A stretch of 64,000 nucleotides of DNA, taken from Sinonovacula constricta. Taxonomy: Eukaryota; Mollusca; Bivalvia; Cardiida; Solecurtidae. Where the stretch lies: assembly GCA_007844125.1 (NCBI GenBank), contig CM017556.1, positions 68,790,860-68,854,859 of the forward strand. Direction: 5' to 3'. Of this stretch, positions 36,401 to 44,400 are shown in pieces (the first letter of the stretch is position 1; every line of letters starts with the position of its first letter). Below the pieces are notes generated by a model, which was not told the DNA's origin, ran no database searches, and worked only from the letters and a program-made list of their open reading frames with translations. Made by a program: the position numbers and the translations under genes.

Positions 36401-36721
36401 ATACCAAATATACAATTAATGAGCAAAAGGAAGTTACGTGCCTCGTTTGTCGACCATATATAATAGTTTCCTGCACATAAATTACATGCATGTATAATTT
36501 TATCGCTGTTAACAAATATATATCAAACGTTCCAAAACTTGACTGAGCTGATTTTGACATACAATCGTTGTAGAAGTTATAGTGTACCATAAACAAAGAG
36601 CTCGGTCTCTAGTTCGGAGACCTGTTTCTTCTTGTTCGTCGCCATCTCGCTGTACCAATCTGCGTCATGGCCGGAGTCTAGCTCATCCTGGCTCTTGGGT
36701 CGCTTCTTTCGAGTCTTTCGC
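16876..36721 (-). CDS. TRP-superfamily cation channel with ankyrin-like region, 3' 15 exons (5' partial)
   Basis: Joined exons: 36588-36721, 34413-34489, 33836-33976, 30540-30645, 28882-29020, 28178-28256, 27522-27695, 26366-26439, 25685-25867, 25202-25375, 24622-24777, 22519-22605, 20414-20597, 19579-19778, 16876-17059. All junctions are GT-AG, and every exon length keeps one frame, giving about 696 residues to the stop. Order: charged N-terminal part, ankyrin-like repeats (GANTSFQDSFLKTPLHYAV), a linker, six membrane segments with a pore segment between S5 and S6 (FWRILYVGVRTLTESQPV), then a conserved post-S6 block (NILIAQLSDTYQKVQQDAQR) and a polar tail. This architecture is that of TRP channels, plasma-membrane cation channels often acting in sensing. 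I favour an invertebrate TRPA/pyrexia-like protein, but the subfamily is uncertain. The 5' exons and promoter, to the right of 36.72 kb, were not found. Several introns consist largely of tandem repeats. Confidence 0.85.
18298..18402. repeat. G-rich/C-rich inverted pair
   Basis: A G-run cluster at 18311-18333 (GGTGGGGGGTTGGGGTGGTGG) is matched about 50 bp later by C runs at 18383-18400. The strand could form a hairpin or G-quadruplex. It lies in the copy-A-specific part of the segmental duplication. Confidence 0.6.
18978..19215. repeat. Dispersed E-box repeat, copy 2
   Basis: Same order of landmarks as the copy at 4.8 kb, with the CACGTG changed to CATGTG (AAACCATGTGAC). It lies in the last intron of the TRP-like gene. 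Confidence 0.6.
19370..19515 (+). mobile_element. tRNA-derived SINE, family B, partial
   Basis: GGTTCGAGTCTCGATCG (B box) near 19388, then GAACTTTTATGTGGG, TCTGCGGTGTGCCGGTG and a diverged body. It is in the last intron, close to the exon that ends at 19579. Confidence 0.6.
19579..19778 (-). CDS. TRP-like gene exon, cytoplasmic helix
   Basis: 200 nt, acceptor CTTATTTAG, donor CAG|GTGGGG. It encodes DYRRKYYRPYEDVCNIRRKL, then ESPPLNEMNRYIKDIWDTL and NLLTVQHRMARQENILRQI. The last part is helical and may form a coiled coil, as in the C-termini of other TRP tetramers. Confidence 0.85.
20414..20597 (-). CDS. TRP-like gene exon, S6 and post-S6 block
   Basis: 184 nt, acceptor CCGCTTTAG, donor ATC|GTAAGT. 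S6 is IMVVFVFACIVILTNILIAQ, and it is followed by LSDTYQKVQQDAQRGLEVNR and AWIVAKVELNNFFPRI. This is the strongest family signal in the gene. Confidence 0.92.
20738..20985. repeat. Dispersed E-box repeat, copy 3
   Basis: Shares TTTCCTATCTGAGCTAC, GCTATTTTAACTAAAAC, ACACGTGACC and AATCCCAAT with the copies at 4.8 and 22.96 kb. It is intronic in the TRP-like gene. Confidence 0.65.
21085..21368 (-). mobile_element. Near-complete tRNA-derived SINE, family B
   Basis: The best copy of the family. On the minus strand an A-box-like TAGTGTAGCGGTAGAGT (near 21352) and a B-box-like GTTTCGAGTCC lead into GGTCTTCCAGCTGACCTGC, GTGCACCGGTGGTTCTACC and AGCTGGACGTCGC. The element ends in a (CAA)n tail at about 21093-21113. 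Such SINEs are transcribed by RNA polymerase III from the internal boxes. Confidence 0.8.
22188..22348. repeat. 61-bp tandem repeat, about 2.6 copies
   Basis: The unit contains CAGTGTCTAAAATAGAGACC, TTTCCGGC and AGCTGTCTAATGCTG. Copies are very similar. It is intronic, about 170 bp from the TRP pore exon. Confidence 0.85.
22435..22485. repeat. AT microsatellite
   Basis: TATATTAG repeated about five times followed by TATATATACAC. It lies just downstream, in the transcribed direction, of the pore exon's donor. Confidence 0.8.
22519..22605 (-). CDS. TRP-like gene exon, pore segment
   Basis: 87 nt, acceptor CTGTTTCAG, donor CAA|GTAAGT. It encodes SFWRILYVGVRTLTESQPVI followed by EYAGNDDYK. The position between S5 and S6 makes this the pore helix and selectivity region. 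Confidence 0.85.
22958..23165. repeat. Dispersed E-box repeat, copy 4
   Basis: Shares CATGTATTTCTTATCTGAGC, CACAGTTAGCTATTTTTAAA, AACCACGTGACC and GAATCCCAATTGTT with the other copies. Confidence 0.65.
23230..24315. repeat. Intronic repeats: ATATAGGCAAACT motif and C-rich-ended element
   Basis: ATTGTTACATATATTAGATATAGGCAAACT occurs as a block near 23283 and again near 24278. Between them, 23930-24175 matches 40840-41140: both have a GGTTTAATAAAA-type body and run into C-rich tracts (24110-24170 here). No exon is recognised in this stretch. Confidence 0.55.
24622..24777 (-). CDS. TRP-like gene exon, S4-S5 linker and S5
   Basis: 156 nt, acceptor TACATCACAG, donor AAG|GTATAT. It encodes TGAYSQILYRVLKHDFPQF, the linker, then SALFAVVLLAFGGTFLLAL (S5) and RGEDVLDRNNE at the start of the outer turret. 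Confidence 0.9.
25202..25375 (-). CDS. TRP-like gene exon, S3-S4
   Basis: 174 nt, acceptor GACACCTTAG, donor CAG|GTAAAT. It encodes RIEYFTDLFNYMDASSTVLL (S3) and WTVFAFGYLFWTVRIFKYAA (S4). The S4 has few positive charges, as in TRP channels and unlike voltage-gated ones. Confidence 0.9.
25685..25867 (-). CDS. TRP-like gene exon, S1-S2
   Basis: 183 nt, acceptor ACTTCCCTAG, donor AAG|GTAAGA. S1 is FLYMVTLFCLTFAAIVAV and S2 is AEVISLVMVFATLFTEINQL, separated by a polar loop that contains VTSEDPTVYNSP. Confidence 0.9.
26366..26439 (-). CDS. TRP-like gene exon, pre-S1 segment
   Basis: 74 nt, acceptor GTTCCACAG, donor CCA|GTAAGT. It encodes NIVYHDVVRLLILRKWKKYA then RLRFQ. H-D-V-V-R and the basic KWKKYARLRF just before S1 fit a membrane-edge linker of TRP channels. 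Confidence 0.8.
27188..27325. repeat. 37-bp tandem repeat, about 3.7 copies
   Basis: Units contain CATTTTACGCCTTTACAAAC and CATTCACAATCATATCC and are almost identical to each other, implying recent expansion. It lies in the intron downstream of exon 27522-27695. Confidence 0.9.
27522..27695 (-). CDS. TRP-like gene exon, linker before the membrane domain
   Basis: 58 codons, phase 0 at both ends, acceptor CTTTTTGCAG, donor AAG|GTATTC. It includes KTVISVLDCMIQTKSSSDNI, RVFYHVLEAD and SPLQIIAKIGNK. The last piece looks like the start of a further ankyrin-type helix. Confidence 0.8.
28178..28256 (-). CDS. TRP-like gene exon
   Basis: 79 nt, acceptor TATACACAG, donor CAG|GTAGGT. It encodes VRHIFTAHGSDPAEVSFHRL then LDPMLQ. 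No motif of its own; it is supported by splice sites and by phase on both sides. Confidence 0.7.
28882..29020 (-). CDS. TRP-like gene exon, ankyrin-like repeat
   Basis: Acceptor TCTGTTTTAG, donor CTT|GTATGT. It encodes TTKLLESNAFPHLRDKKGKL and PLKLALDNEDDDMCSLLLAY: D-KG-LPL-LAL is an ankyrin-type helix pair. The frame stays open a little past the donor, but GTATGT and phase with the next exon fix the boundary. Confidence 0.8.
29484..29815 (-). pseudogene. LINE 3' fragment (C-terminal zinc knuckle)
   Basis: On the minus strand the frame has LEVETGQYLQIQRESRTCKL and CNSNPLESEYHFFVSCPSYS. This is the C-x2-C...H-x4-C zinc knuckle at the end of many non-LTR retrotransposon proteins, preceded by the E-x-G-R/Q-Y motif. 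It stops in FDIRLFSKHKLI. Only the 3' end is present, as expected for a 5'-truncated insertion. It lies in an intron of the TRP-like gene, on the same strand. Confidence 0.75.
30012..30160 (+). mobile_element. tRNA-derived SINE, family B
   Basis: An A-box-like AAATGGTAGTGTCGCGGA, a diverged B box (GTTCGTGTACC), then GGTCTTCCAGCTGACTTGCG and TGCGCCGGTGG. It is intronic in the TRP-like gene, on the opposite strand. Confidence 0.65.
30386..30482. repeat. (CA)n/(CG)n microsatellite
   Basis: CACACACGCGCGCGCG followed by long CA runs with ATA interruptions. It lies about 60 bp downstream, in the transcribed direction, of the TRP exon 30540-30645. Alternating purine-pyrimidine of this kind can adopt Z-DNA. 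Confidence 0.97.
30540..30645 (-). CDS. TRP-like gene exon, ankyrin-like repeat
   Basis: Acceptor CTTCATGCAG, donor GAG|GTAACA. It encodes IIQLMNHLVHRGANTSFQD and SFLKTPLHYAVKRKHR. The GAN and TPLHYAV pieces match the ankyrin-repeat consensus. The exon lies about 95 bp from the end of the minisatellite filling the intron before it. Confidence 0.85.
30740..33890 (-). repeat. 48-bp minisatellite derived from an exon end and its splice donor
   Basis: About 65 units. On the transcribed (minus) strand the unit reads approximately TTCATCGTCTCGCAACTACAG, then GATGAAACCAAG, then GTAGGTGGAACTGTG. The rightmost unit overlaps the last codons and the donor of TRP exon 33836-33976 (FIVSQLQDENK|GTAGGT). 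Units are 48 bp (16 codons), so local readthrough keeps frame. The array fills nearly the whole intron up to the next exon at 30645. Higher-order copies of about 868 bp are listed separately. Confidence 0.95.
31261..33130. repeat. 868-bp higher-order repeat in the minisatellite
   Basis: 31261-32129 and 32130-32997 are nearly identical with offset 868-869 bp, and a third partial copy runs from 32998 to about 33130. Only a few differences are seen, for example TTGAGTTTG against TTGGGTTTG. The 48-bp units inside are much more diverged from each other, so this large duplication is recent. Confidence 0.9.
33836..33976 (-). CDS. TRP-like gene exon whose 3' end seeds a minisatellite
   Basis: 47 codons, phase 0 at both ends, acceptor GGTTTCTAG, donor AAA|GTAGGT. 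It starts VAWKSNTLLIGRQEAEIEV and ends ALLFIVSQLQDENK. The final codons plus the donor are the first unit of the 48-bp array that fills the following intron. Reading through the donor stays open for several repeats. Confidence 0.8.
34413..34489 (-). CDS. TRP-like gene exon
   Basis: 77 nt between the acceptor TGTATTTCAG and the donor CAG|GTATAG. It encodes EDFQYEMSALGRELQEHM followed by TSDEFQKQ. The 17-bp minisatellite starts about 15-20 bp upstream of this acceptor on the transcribed strand. Confidence 0.75.
34505..35830. repeat. 17-bp minisatellite beside a splice acceptor
   Basis: The unit is TGTCCTAAAGATATAGC with variants (GATATGGC, CTAATGATATAGC), with well over 50 copies. A SINE interrupts it at 34637-34945. 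The array begins about 15-20 bp upstream of the acceptor of TRP exon 34413-34489; on the transcribed strand the unit contains CTTTAG. Confidence 0.93.
34637..34945 (+). mobile_element. tRNA-derived SINE, family A, near full length
   Basis: The head has CCTGGTAGAGCGTCGTC (A box) and GGTTCGATCCC (B box). The body has GTGGTATAG, GTTAGGATAATGAGACTGGG, TATACACAGTGAAGGCAGCA and CAAGTGGACACCGTCTC. The end is GGACGATAAATCCAATAAAC with a CAAACAA tail. It is inserted in the 17-bp minisatellite. Confidence 0.88.
36588..36721 (-). CDS. TRP-like gene, most 5' exon found
   Basis: Acceptor TCTGATCCAG, donor TATG|GTACAC. It encodes a charged segment with RKTRKKRPKSQDELDSGHDA and KKKQVSELETELF, with no membrane span. 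It opens with one base completing a codon, so at least one upstream exon ending in phase 2 must exist. The donor choice is set by phase with the next exon; GTTTATG four codons earlier is an alternative. Confidence 0.7.
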
Positions 36722-36879
36722 CTGGATCAGAAATTGGCAAATTCTTAACTGTCGGCTAGAAATGTTTACATAAATCGGTTAATGTATTATTTAGCGAATT
36801 TGCTTGAGATTTCTTTCCATTTATCAAATGTACTAACACATGGATGTGAAAAAGCGGTAACTTTATTATTCGATAATTT

Positions 36880-37790
36880 TAAAATCTGCCCAAATGCGAA
36901 CAGGAATCAATCATTTACCGAATTTGCGTATGGTTTATCATAATACTGACCTAATGCGCATGTGCAAAACGCTGTCGTATACCGATTGTGTATTAGTGTA
37001 CCTGTGTCATTTATCACAATACGATTCATCAGAACCGATCTTTATTTTTAGCGACTTTGCATATCAAGAAGCTTTTTAAAATTTTGATTGCACAATAGCA
37101 GTATTTATAACTTTACCGTTTGTATGTTTTCCGAAAGTTCAGTATGTATAACATGTATAATTTCATCAATTACTGATTGTGCATAACATATATGCGTCCA
37201 TTTATACATTTACTGAACGTACATAATTAATTGTATCATTTACCGAGAAACGTGCGTCCATTTATACTTTTACTGAATGTAGATAGAATACCTGCATCAT
37301 TTACCGAGAAACGTGCGTCAAATTATATTGTTACTGAATGTGCATAGAAATAATTATATCATTTAACAAAAAAAAGTGCGTCATATTATATACCTACTAA
37401 ATGGCATAGGAATTATTGTATTATTTACTACAGAAGCGTGAGACAAATTATGCATTTACTGAATGTGCATAGACACAACTGTATCATTTACAGACGATAT
37501 ATACGTCTAATTTATTAGTTACTGAATGTGCACAATAATAATTATATCATGAGCCAAATTGCTTATTTACAGAATGCGCATAGACATTTTTTCTAGCATA
37601 GAAAACATACTATAGATTTCTCAACAAATGTGCAAAGACAAAAAATCTATCAAGTACACATTTTGCAGGGGCATTACTGTATGCCTATTAAATTGTTTAT
37701 ATGCAAACATGTCGCTAGGCAAATGTGTATAGGCATAATCTTACCATTTAATGCGAATATTGAAATAAAAACATCATTTATACAATGCTC
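36880..37790. repeat. Degenerate tandem repeat of roughly 60-70 bp
   Basis: Recurring pieces such as ATTTACCGAGAAACGTGCGTC, TTTACTGAATGTGCATAGA and TATCATTTA appear at similar spacing about a dozen times with strong divergence. It is an old array upstream of the most 5' TRP exon found. Confidence 0.65.
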
Positions 37791-38264
37791 TCCATCCAAA
37801 TTTTAACATTAGTCGAATGCATAAAGTCCAGACTGTTTATCGAATTTTATTGTATTTTATTGTTCACTTTCGGAAAGTTCATCTGTCATCAAAATGCGTT
37901 GTGTTCTTTGGTAATGCTTGAATAGACCACATTATTGTACAGTGTGTATAGATATAGTAGACTCCATCTATGCATGTCGATCTCCAAGCTCTTAACACAC
38001 TACACTTTTAAGTAGCATAAACTAAATTTTTAGTTATCTGCTTACTATTTCGTGCATTGGTAAACAGATCTATAAAGATTTCGCAACTAACATCCTGATC
38101 AGAAAACACTAAGCAGTAAAATCAGTGATCGGAACAATCTTGGATCAGTACACCCGTGTAATGTGTGGAGACATATACAGCCTGAGGCTCTGTCATACCT
38201 TCAACATTCTATGTACCACTTCCAGCTTTGTTTCGCCGATTAATCAACAATGTGATAAGTAAAG

Positions 38265-39455
38265 TACACTCTGGCCAATGTTAACCCACAATGTGTGGAC
38301 AAGTACATGACACACTGGCCAATGTTAACCTATAATGTGTGGACAAGTACAGAGCACTCTGGCCAATGTTAACCCACAATGTGTGGACAAGTACAGAGCA
38401 CTCTGGCCAATGTTAACCCACAATGTGTGGACAAGTACATGACACTCTGGCCAATGTTAACCTACAATGTGAGGACAAGTACAGGACACACTGGCCAATG
38501 TTAACCCACAATGTGTGGACAAGTACAGGGCACACTGGCCAATGTTAACCCACAATGTGTGGACAAGTACAGGGCACTCTGGCCAATGTTAACCCACAAT
38601 GTGTGGACAAGTACAGGGCACTCTGGCCAATGTTAAGCCACAATGTGTGGACAAGTACAGGACACACTGGTCAATGTTAACCCACAATGTGTGGACAAGT
38701 ACAGGGCACTCTGGCCAATGTTAACCCACAATGTGTGGACAAGTACAGGACACACTGGCCAATGTTAACCCACAATGTGTGGACAAGTACAGGACACACT
38801 GGCCAATGTTAACCCACAATGTGTGGACAAGTACATGACACTCTGGCCAATGTTAACCCACAATGTGTGGACAAGTACATGGCACTCTGGCCAATGTTAA
38901 CCCACAATGTGTGGACAAGTACAGGGTACCCTGGCCAATGTTAACCCACAATGTGTGGACAAGTACAGGACACACTGGCCAATGTTAATCTACAATGTGT
39001 GGACAAGTACAGGACACACTGGCCAATGTTAACCCACAATGTGTGGACAAGTACAGGACACACTGGCCAATGTTAACCCACAATGTGTGGACAAGTACAG
39101 GGCACTCTGGCCAATGTTAACCCACAATGTGTGGACAAGTACATGGCACTCTGGCCAATGTTAACCCACAATGTGTGGACAAGTACATGGCACTTTGGCC
39201 AATGTTAACACACAATGCACGGACAAGTACAGGACACTCTGGCCACTGTTAACCCACAATGCACGGACAAGTACAGGACACTCTGGCCACTGTTAACCCA
39301 CAATGCGCGGACACGTACAGTACATTCTGGCCACTGTTAACCCACAATGTGCGGACAAGTACATGGCACTCTGGCCAATGTTAACCCACAATGTGTGGAC
39401 AAGTACAGGGCACTCTGGCCACTGTTAACCCACAATGCACGGACAAGCTGGCCAA
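38265..39455. repeat. 44-bp satellite array, about 27 copies
   Basis: The unit is CTGGCCAATGTTAACCCACA followed by ATGTGTGGACAAGTACAGGG and CACT. Most units are nearly identical, and a variant with ATGCACGGACAAG and CCACTGTTAACC clusters at the right end (39200-39445). Each unit contains a CCAAT box and a GTTAAC palindrome. No coding frame is meaningful here. Confidence 0.97.
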
Positions 39456-39459
39456 GGTA

Positions 39460-40840
39460 AACATATAATGAACTGACGGGTATAGTAAATTCTGGATATG
39501 TAAATAGTTACGCATCTATCAATACCGATGGCAATGGTTTGATCTTATTTAATTAGTATAATATCCTTTTAACACTCGGTCAATCTTTTTGAAATTGATA
39601 TTTAGGTCCAACAATATGTTTTCATTTTGACACTAGACATAGCAAATGCAAGGGGAATAGGTCAACCCAACTTAGGTCAACCCAATTTTGGGCCCCACAT
39701 ACATAAAAATATAATGTTGGCTTATGATAACTTGTAAAGTCATACTGACATATATAGTTAAAAGGGTCCGTTGGGAAGTTAAATAATATTTATTGCCGAA
39801 TTAATAGAAATAAATAACTTTCTCAGTATCTAGAATAAATATAGATATTCTAGGTGTCAACGGTAATATAAATGTGTAGCGAACTCCTTACAGCATTAGG
39901 CGACAATGCATTAAATGCGAGAAACAAAATGAGTTACTTACACGTGTGTTGACATTATCATCCCCCTTCAACCAATCCTAAATGATAAATGTTGGATATA
40001 CCTGCTGCTAACGCATTGTACGTATAACAGGTTAATTTACGTGTTTATTGAAGCAAAACCCCAACCATCCTTTTCCTTGGGTAATCTAAAGCCAATACAC
40101 AATAATTTCAGTAGATGTATGGTTTGGTATGGGCTCGCAGTATGATTATTTATACAATACAGTCAAATATATGTAAAAAAAAACAACCCGTAGGCCGTTT
40201 GTAAAGAACGAAAATATGTCGATTTCTTTATTAATCCTTGCGCCTTACCGGAAGTATGTTTTTTTCTATTAAGAGTTGACGGAAGATGACGTCACTTAAT
40301 TCCTTTAGCGTGTAAAACTTCTTACATAAAATATCTTGTAAGTATTTTATAATGCAAAACAGTTTTATTAAGCCTGCATATATTTATGAATACAACTTAT
40401 GTTAGACATGTTTAACAATAGCACTTTTGCGTGTGTTGTCACTACATTTTTATGTTTCGGGGTGTCTTTTCTAGATTTGATTTAGACATTTTACAAACAG
40501 TGGAATTACCCTGGTAATTATGTCAATTTAATTATATTAAACGAACAACAATTGAGCAATGTATTCTATTAATTTAGCGGGCACAACTTTCAAATTATTA
40601 AGTACAAACTAAATGCAATGTATAGTATTGTTTTGAATTGAACTGTATAGTAAATGTATCGTAAATCGTAAATTTTTGCACATTTGTTTCCCAGGAACTC
40701 GTTAAATTTAAATGTAGCGTAACTTTATTCGTCTTTTCTATTTAAGCACAAGTTAATGCATAGTTGCACTTGGTTGAAATAAAGAACCGTCACAAGAAGA
40801 CGGCAAAAATCGAATTTGTGTTTCAAAGGTACATTTTATC
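39460..40840. other. No exon supported
   Basis: AT-rich sequence expected to hold more 5' exons of the TRP-like gene or its promoter, but no exon with the needed phase could be supported. A CRE-like TGACGTCA occurs near 40288. Confidence 0.4.
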
Positions 40841-41145
40841 AGGCTCGGCATATTTTTGTGAAGAATTATAACCAGTTTTCAACAACAAAGTTATGTGGCT
40901 AAAGGTTTACATCTTCGCATTTTCCAGATTTTTAGAGGCGGTTTAATAAAATCATTAAAACGACTAACCTTTTGTCTATAGACAATTCAGAACGTATCTT
41001 AGTAGGCATTTTAGAAACAAAATTCCGTGGGAGCATACCCACGGACCCTCAACGCCCCGCCCCCTCCCCCACCAAAGGTGTATGCTAAATTCAGTCTTCG
41101 CACACCCCCCTCACCCCCCCCCCCCCCCCCCCCCCCCCGACACAC
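40840..41145. repeat. C-rich-ended dispersed repeat, copy 2
   Basis: It matches 23930-24175 (GAAGAATT...AACCAGTTTTCAA, GCTAAAGGTT, CTTCGCATTTTC, GCGGTTTAATAAAA). It ends in C-rich tracts with an uninterrupted C run near 41108-41138. The complementary strand is strongly G-quadruplex prone. Confidence 0.65.
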
Positions 41146-41462
41146 ACCAGTTGGAAAGTTCTATTTTATATTGGCCAACTCACCGCTCTCTTTTCTAATA
41201 AAATACACATACATGTATACCTACTGCATTAACAGAATTTGAATACATTGAATGTGAATATCAACAATCCGGTGTACAAATAGTTTATAAAAATGTGCAT
41301 AGACACAATGTACAATCCTTCCAGACAGCACATCAATATGTTACATGTACCCTGAACATATGGTTGATAAAGAATATTAGAGGCAGGTCAACTTTATAAT
41401 CGCATCGGTTAGCAAATACAACAGTGTATGTATTTATTAAACTGTGATTTCTAAGTGTTGTC

Positions 41463-44400
41463 CTACAGCTTATGCACGAGGTAGCCTGTAAAAGACGAGT
41501 AATTGTAGCCGTCTAATTCCTCTACGGGTGAGAACTGTCCCTCATTCTGTGTCCACACCTCCTCGCCAGCCACCAAGGTCAGCACAGCAGCCATGGTGCT
41601 TGTCTCCCATTGACCGGGGGCGGCATCCGAGCCGTGCGCCAACGCAAACGCGACCTGCTGTCCATTCTTCATCAGGGACAAAGACGTCAAGTGGCCCAGG
41701 GTGTTAGTTGCAGTGACGAAAAAAGAGTAAACGCCGAAAACTGGGGCTTTGAAATGACCGGTCGTTGGCGAGTACGCTCCGCCGACGTTGGTGATGACAT
41801 TGTCAAAGATGATATGCTGATGGAGGGCGACCTGTGGAATTGTTGTGGACAGATGAGCCGTGAACGCAACCGGAGACCCCTGGATACCTGCCGCGGCCTG
41901 GGCTGCTAGGTCAGACGTAGAGTCTACAACAAAAATAGTATAGGATTACAATTTCAGTTGAAATTTCTAATTGCATAGTAGTTCGTGTTCTGTTTAACGG
42001 AATAAACTCTTCAAGCACCAAACTCTTTCTTCTTAGCATTTGTTTTAAAAATGATGGCCATTTGCATATGGTGTGTATATTATGTCAGTTTGTGCATTAT
42101 CTTGTCGTGCAGACAATGTATGTCTGCTGAGAACTAACCTTCACGCAAAATTATTTTTCTTATTTTTATTTGACGTATATTCATGTAATGTTTCTAAAAC
42201 ATTTCATCTTTAATTTTGCAAGACAACCATAATTTACTTAAAACAATTACAACGCAGGGACCCTCAACCTTGTAGTGTATAGCTAGTAACCACAAGAAAC
42301 ATTTATACAATCACTATATAGTCTAAAAAAAATCATAACCTGTTGGTATTAAGTCATTAACTTAGTGTGTTCATATTCAAAATAAAACATTTCTCATGAA
42401 ACATAACAATCACTAAATTTTCCTACAATCTCTTGTAATCAATAGTAAGCTTTAAGAACCAATCAACTGATAGATCATCAAATATATCACTTTGAAATCA
42501 TTAATCATGAGCAATATTATACATGTCTTCCAAGCTGGCGAGGAAATAAAAACACATACAGTGTTCATTCTTAAATTGCAGTGTGATGTTGCATCGTAAA
42601 GTGTACCTATACATGGTTCATGTTCATTTCTTCTTATTAGATTTAGCTGGAGCACTTATCCCTTTGGACAAGTCCTCAATAAGTCTCTTCTGCTTTGCAG
42701 CAAGCTCCTCTTTGCTCTTTCTGTTTTTCTTCATTTGCTCTCTTGTCTCCTTCATTTTCTTACTTAGCCACATCAATAAGACCTTGTGCAATTCCAGTTT
42801 CATCAAAGTCTTTTTTCTTGATAGCCTTTTTCAGTCTTTCATTGGCTTTACCAAACAGTTTTTCTGCAGATTGTAATTCTTGTCCTAGCTGCTTGTCCAG
42901 CTCAATCATGGCTTTTTCTGTTTCCTTCAAGGATAATTTCCTACCTTCTTATTCTTTCCTAGATTCTTCTAACCTTTTTTGTTCTGCTTCTGACTCAAGT
43001 CTAGCCTTCTTTGCCTGTTGCCCCTCAATCTCCTCCTCTGCAACACCTCCTGGGCTAACTTTGACAGCATCCTTTACCATTCTAAGGCCATTAATAGAGG
43101 AATCAGAAAGTTGTGTTCTTTCTTTGCTTTTCCAAGTCACTTCTCTGACTTTCAGATGACTCAATATTAAATTCCTTCAACTTTTTCCCAGTCTTCAGTT
43201 CATCAACTTCTGTTCCCTTCAAGAATCTGAGGATGAAAGATCTTTGAAGATTCATCATTTCTGAGTGAAGGATGTGAACTAATGGATCCTCTCTCTGGAA
43301 CAACCTAAGAAACCTATAATACAGAGTAGACAGACTCAGCAAGAAGTTGATCTGAATCAGAGTGGTAGGAGACTTGAGCATACGACAGATCCTGTTGTAC
43401 CTTATGTTACTTTCTAGCATCTTCACAGTTCTAGAAGCTGCAGCAGTCTTGGGCAGTGTGGTAAGGAAGTATTGCACAAGAGGCCCCCAGTTCTTTACAA
43501 TACGTTCCAATGCAGGAAGCCGTGACAGCCACCTTGATTCAACGTGCCGAATGAACAGTTCCTCGTCAAAGCCAAGGGATGCTTCCACCTCCAAGAAATC
43601 TTCTCTCTTGCATGGGGAATGCTTGAAGAAGTACAAGATATTAATGGCCAGTTCTTCTGCTTCCTGTCCATACACTTTCAGGCCTTCTCTGAAGGAGTTG
43701 TGAACAACATGCATGTTGCGAGGAATGAATGGCAACAGCCCAGGCAACCCCTTCGACTGCACATGTTCATTCACTTTATTCCATATGGTCTTGTTCACAT
43801 TTGGACCATTAGAGCCTAAATTTAACAGTTTATCCAGAGGCAACTGATATCCTGTTTCCTGCAATGTTTCTAAAATACTATTTGCAACATCCTCCCCTGT
43901 TGCATGTCCAAACATAGCTGCTTTCAAGAAATGAACAACAACCTGTCCTTTATCTTCGGACCAGTACCTCACAAGAATATCACACTTTTTCCTTATTTGA
44001 GAGTTGGCTGTTTCATCATATTGAATGACATATCCTGGTGAGGCCGAGACTTTACTACAGATGTCACGTCTAAAATATGGCTCCAATCCATCTGATACGA
44101 AACTTTACTTTTACTCATGGTGAAGTTTTGCAACCACATTATCAGGGAACATCTTCTTGAACAAAGAAGGTAAATCATCACATGACCTGTATGAGTAATT
44201 GCTATGGGACACTTTCATTTCCCATAACAGTTCAGACTGGGTGACAAGATCCTTGGTACATTTATCAAGACAGGCTACTGTTGCTGTACTCGACTTTGGT
44301 TTCGTTGTGGATGGACCAGGAAAAGCCTCCAGAGAGCTGCAGGAGGCAGTAGCACTGCTAGAAGCAGTAGCAGTAGCTGTCTGAGTTACTTCGAAATGAA

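Noticed and set aside
38265..39455. CRISPR-like array
   Set aside because: Units are contiguous without unique spacers and the genome is eukaryotic; this is a satellite.
39942..39977. Possible 36-nt TRP micro-exon (DWLKGDDNVNTR) with good acceptor and GTAAGT donor
   Set aside because: It cannot be spliced directly to exon 36588-36721: the required phase places a TGA in it. Without an intermediate exon it is unsupported.
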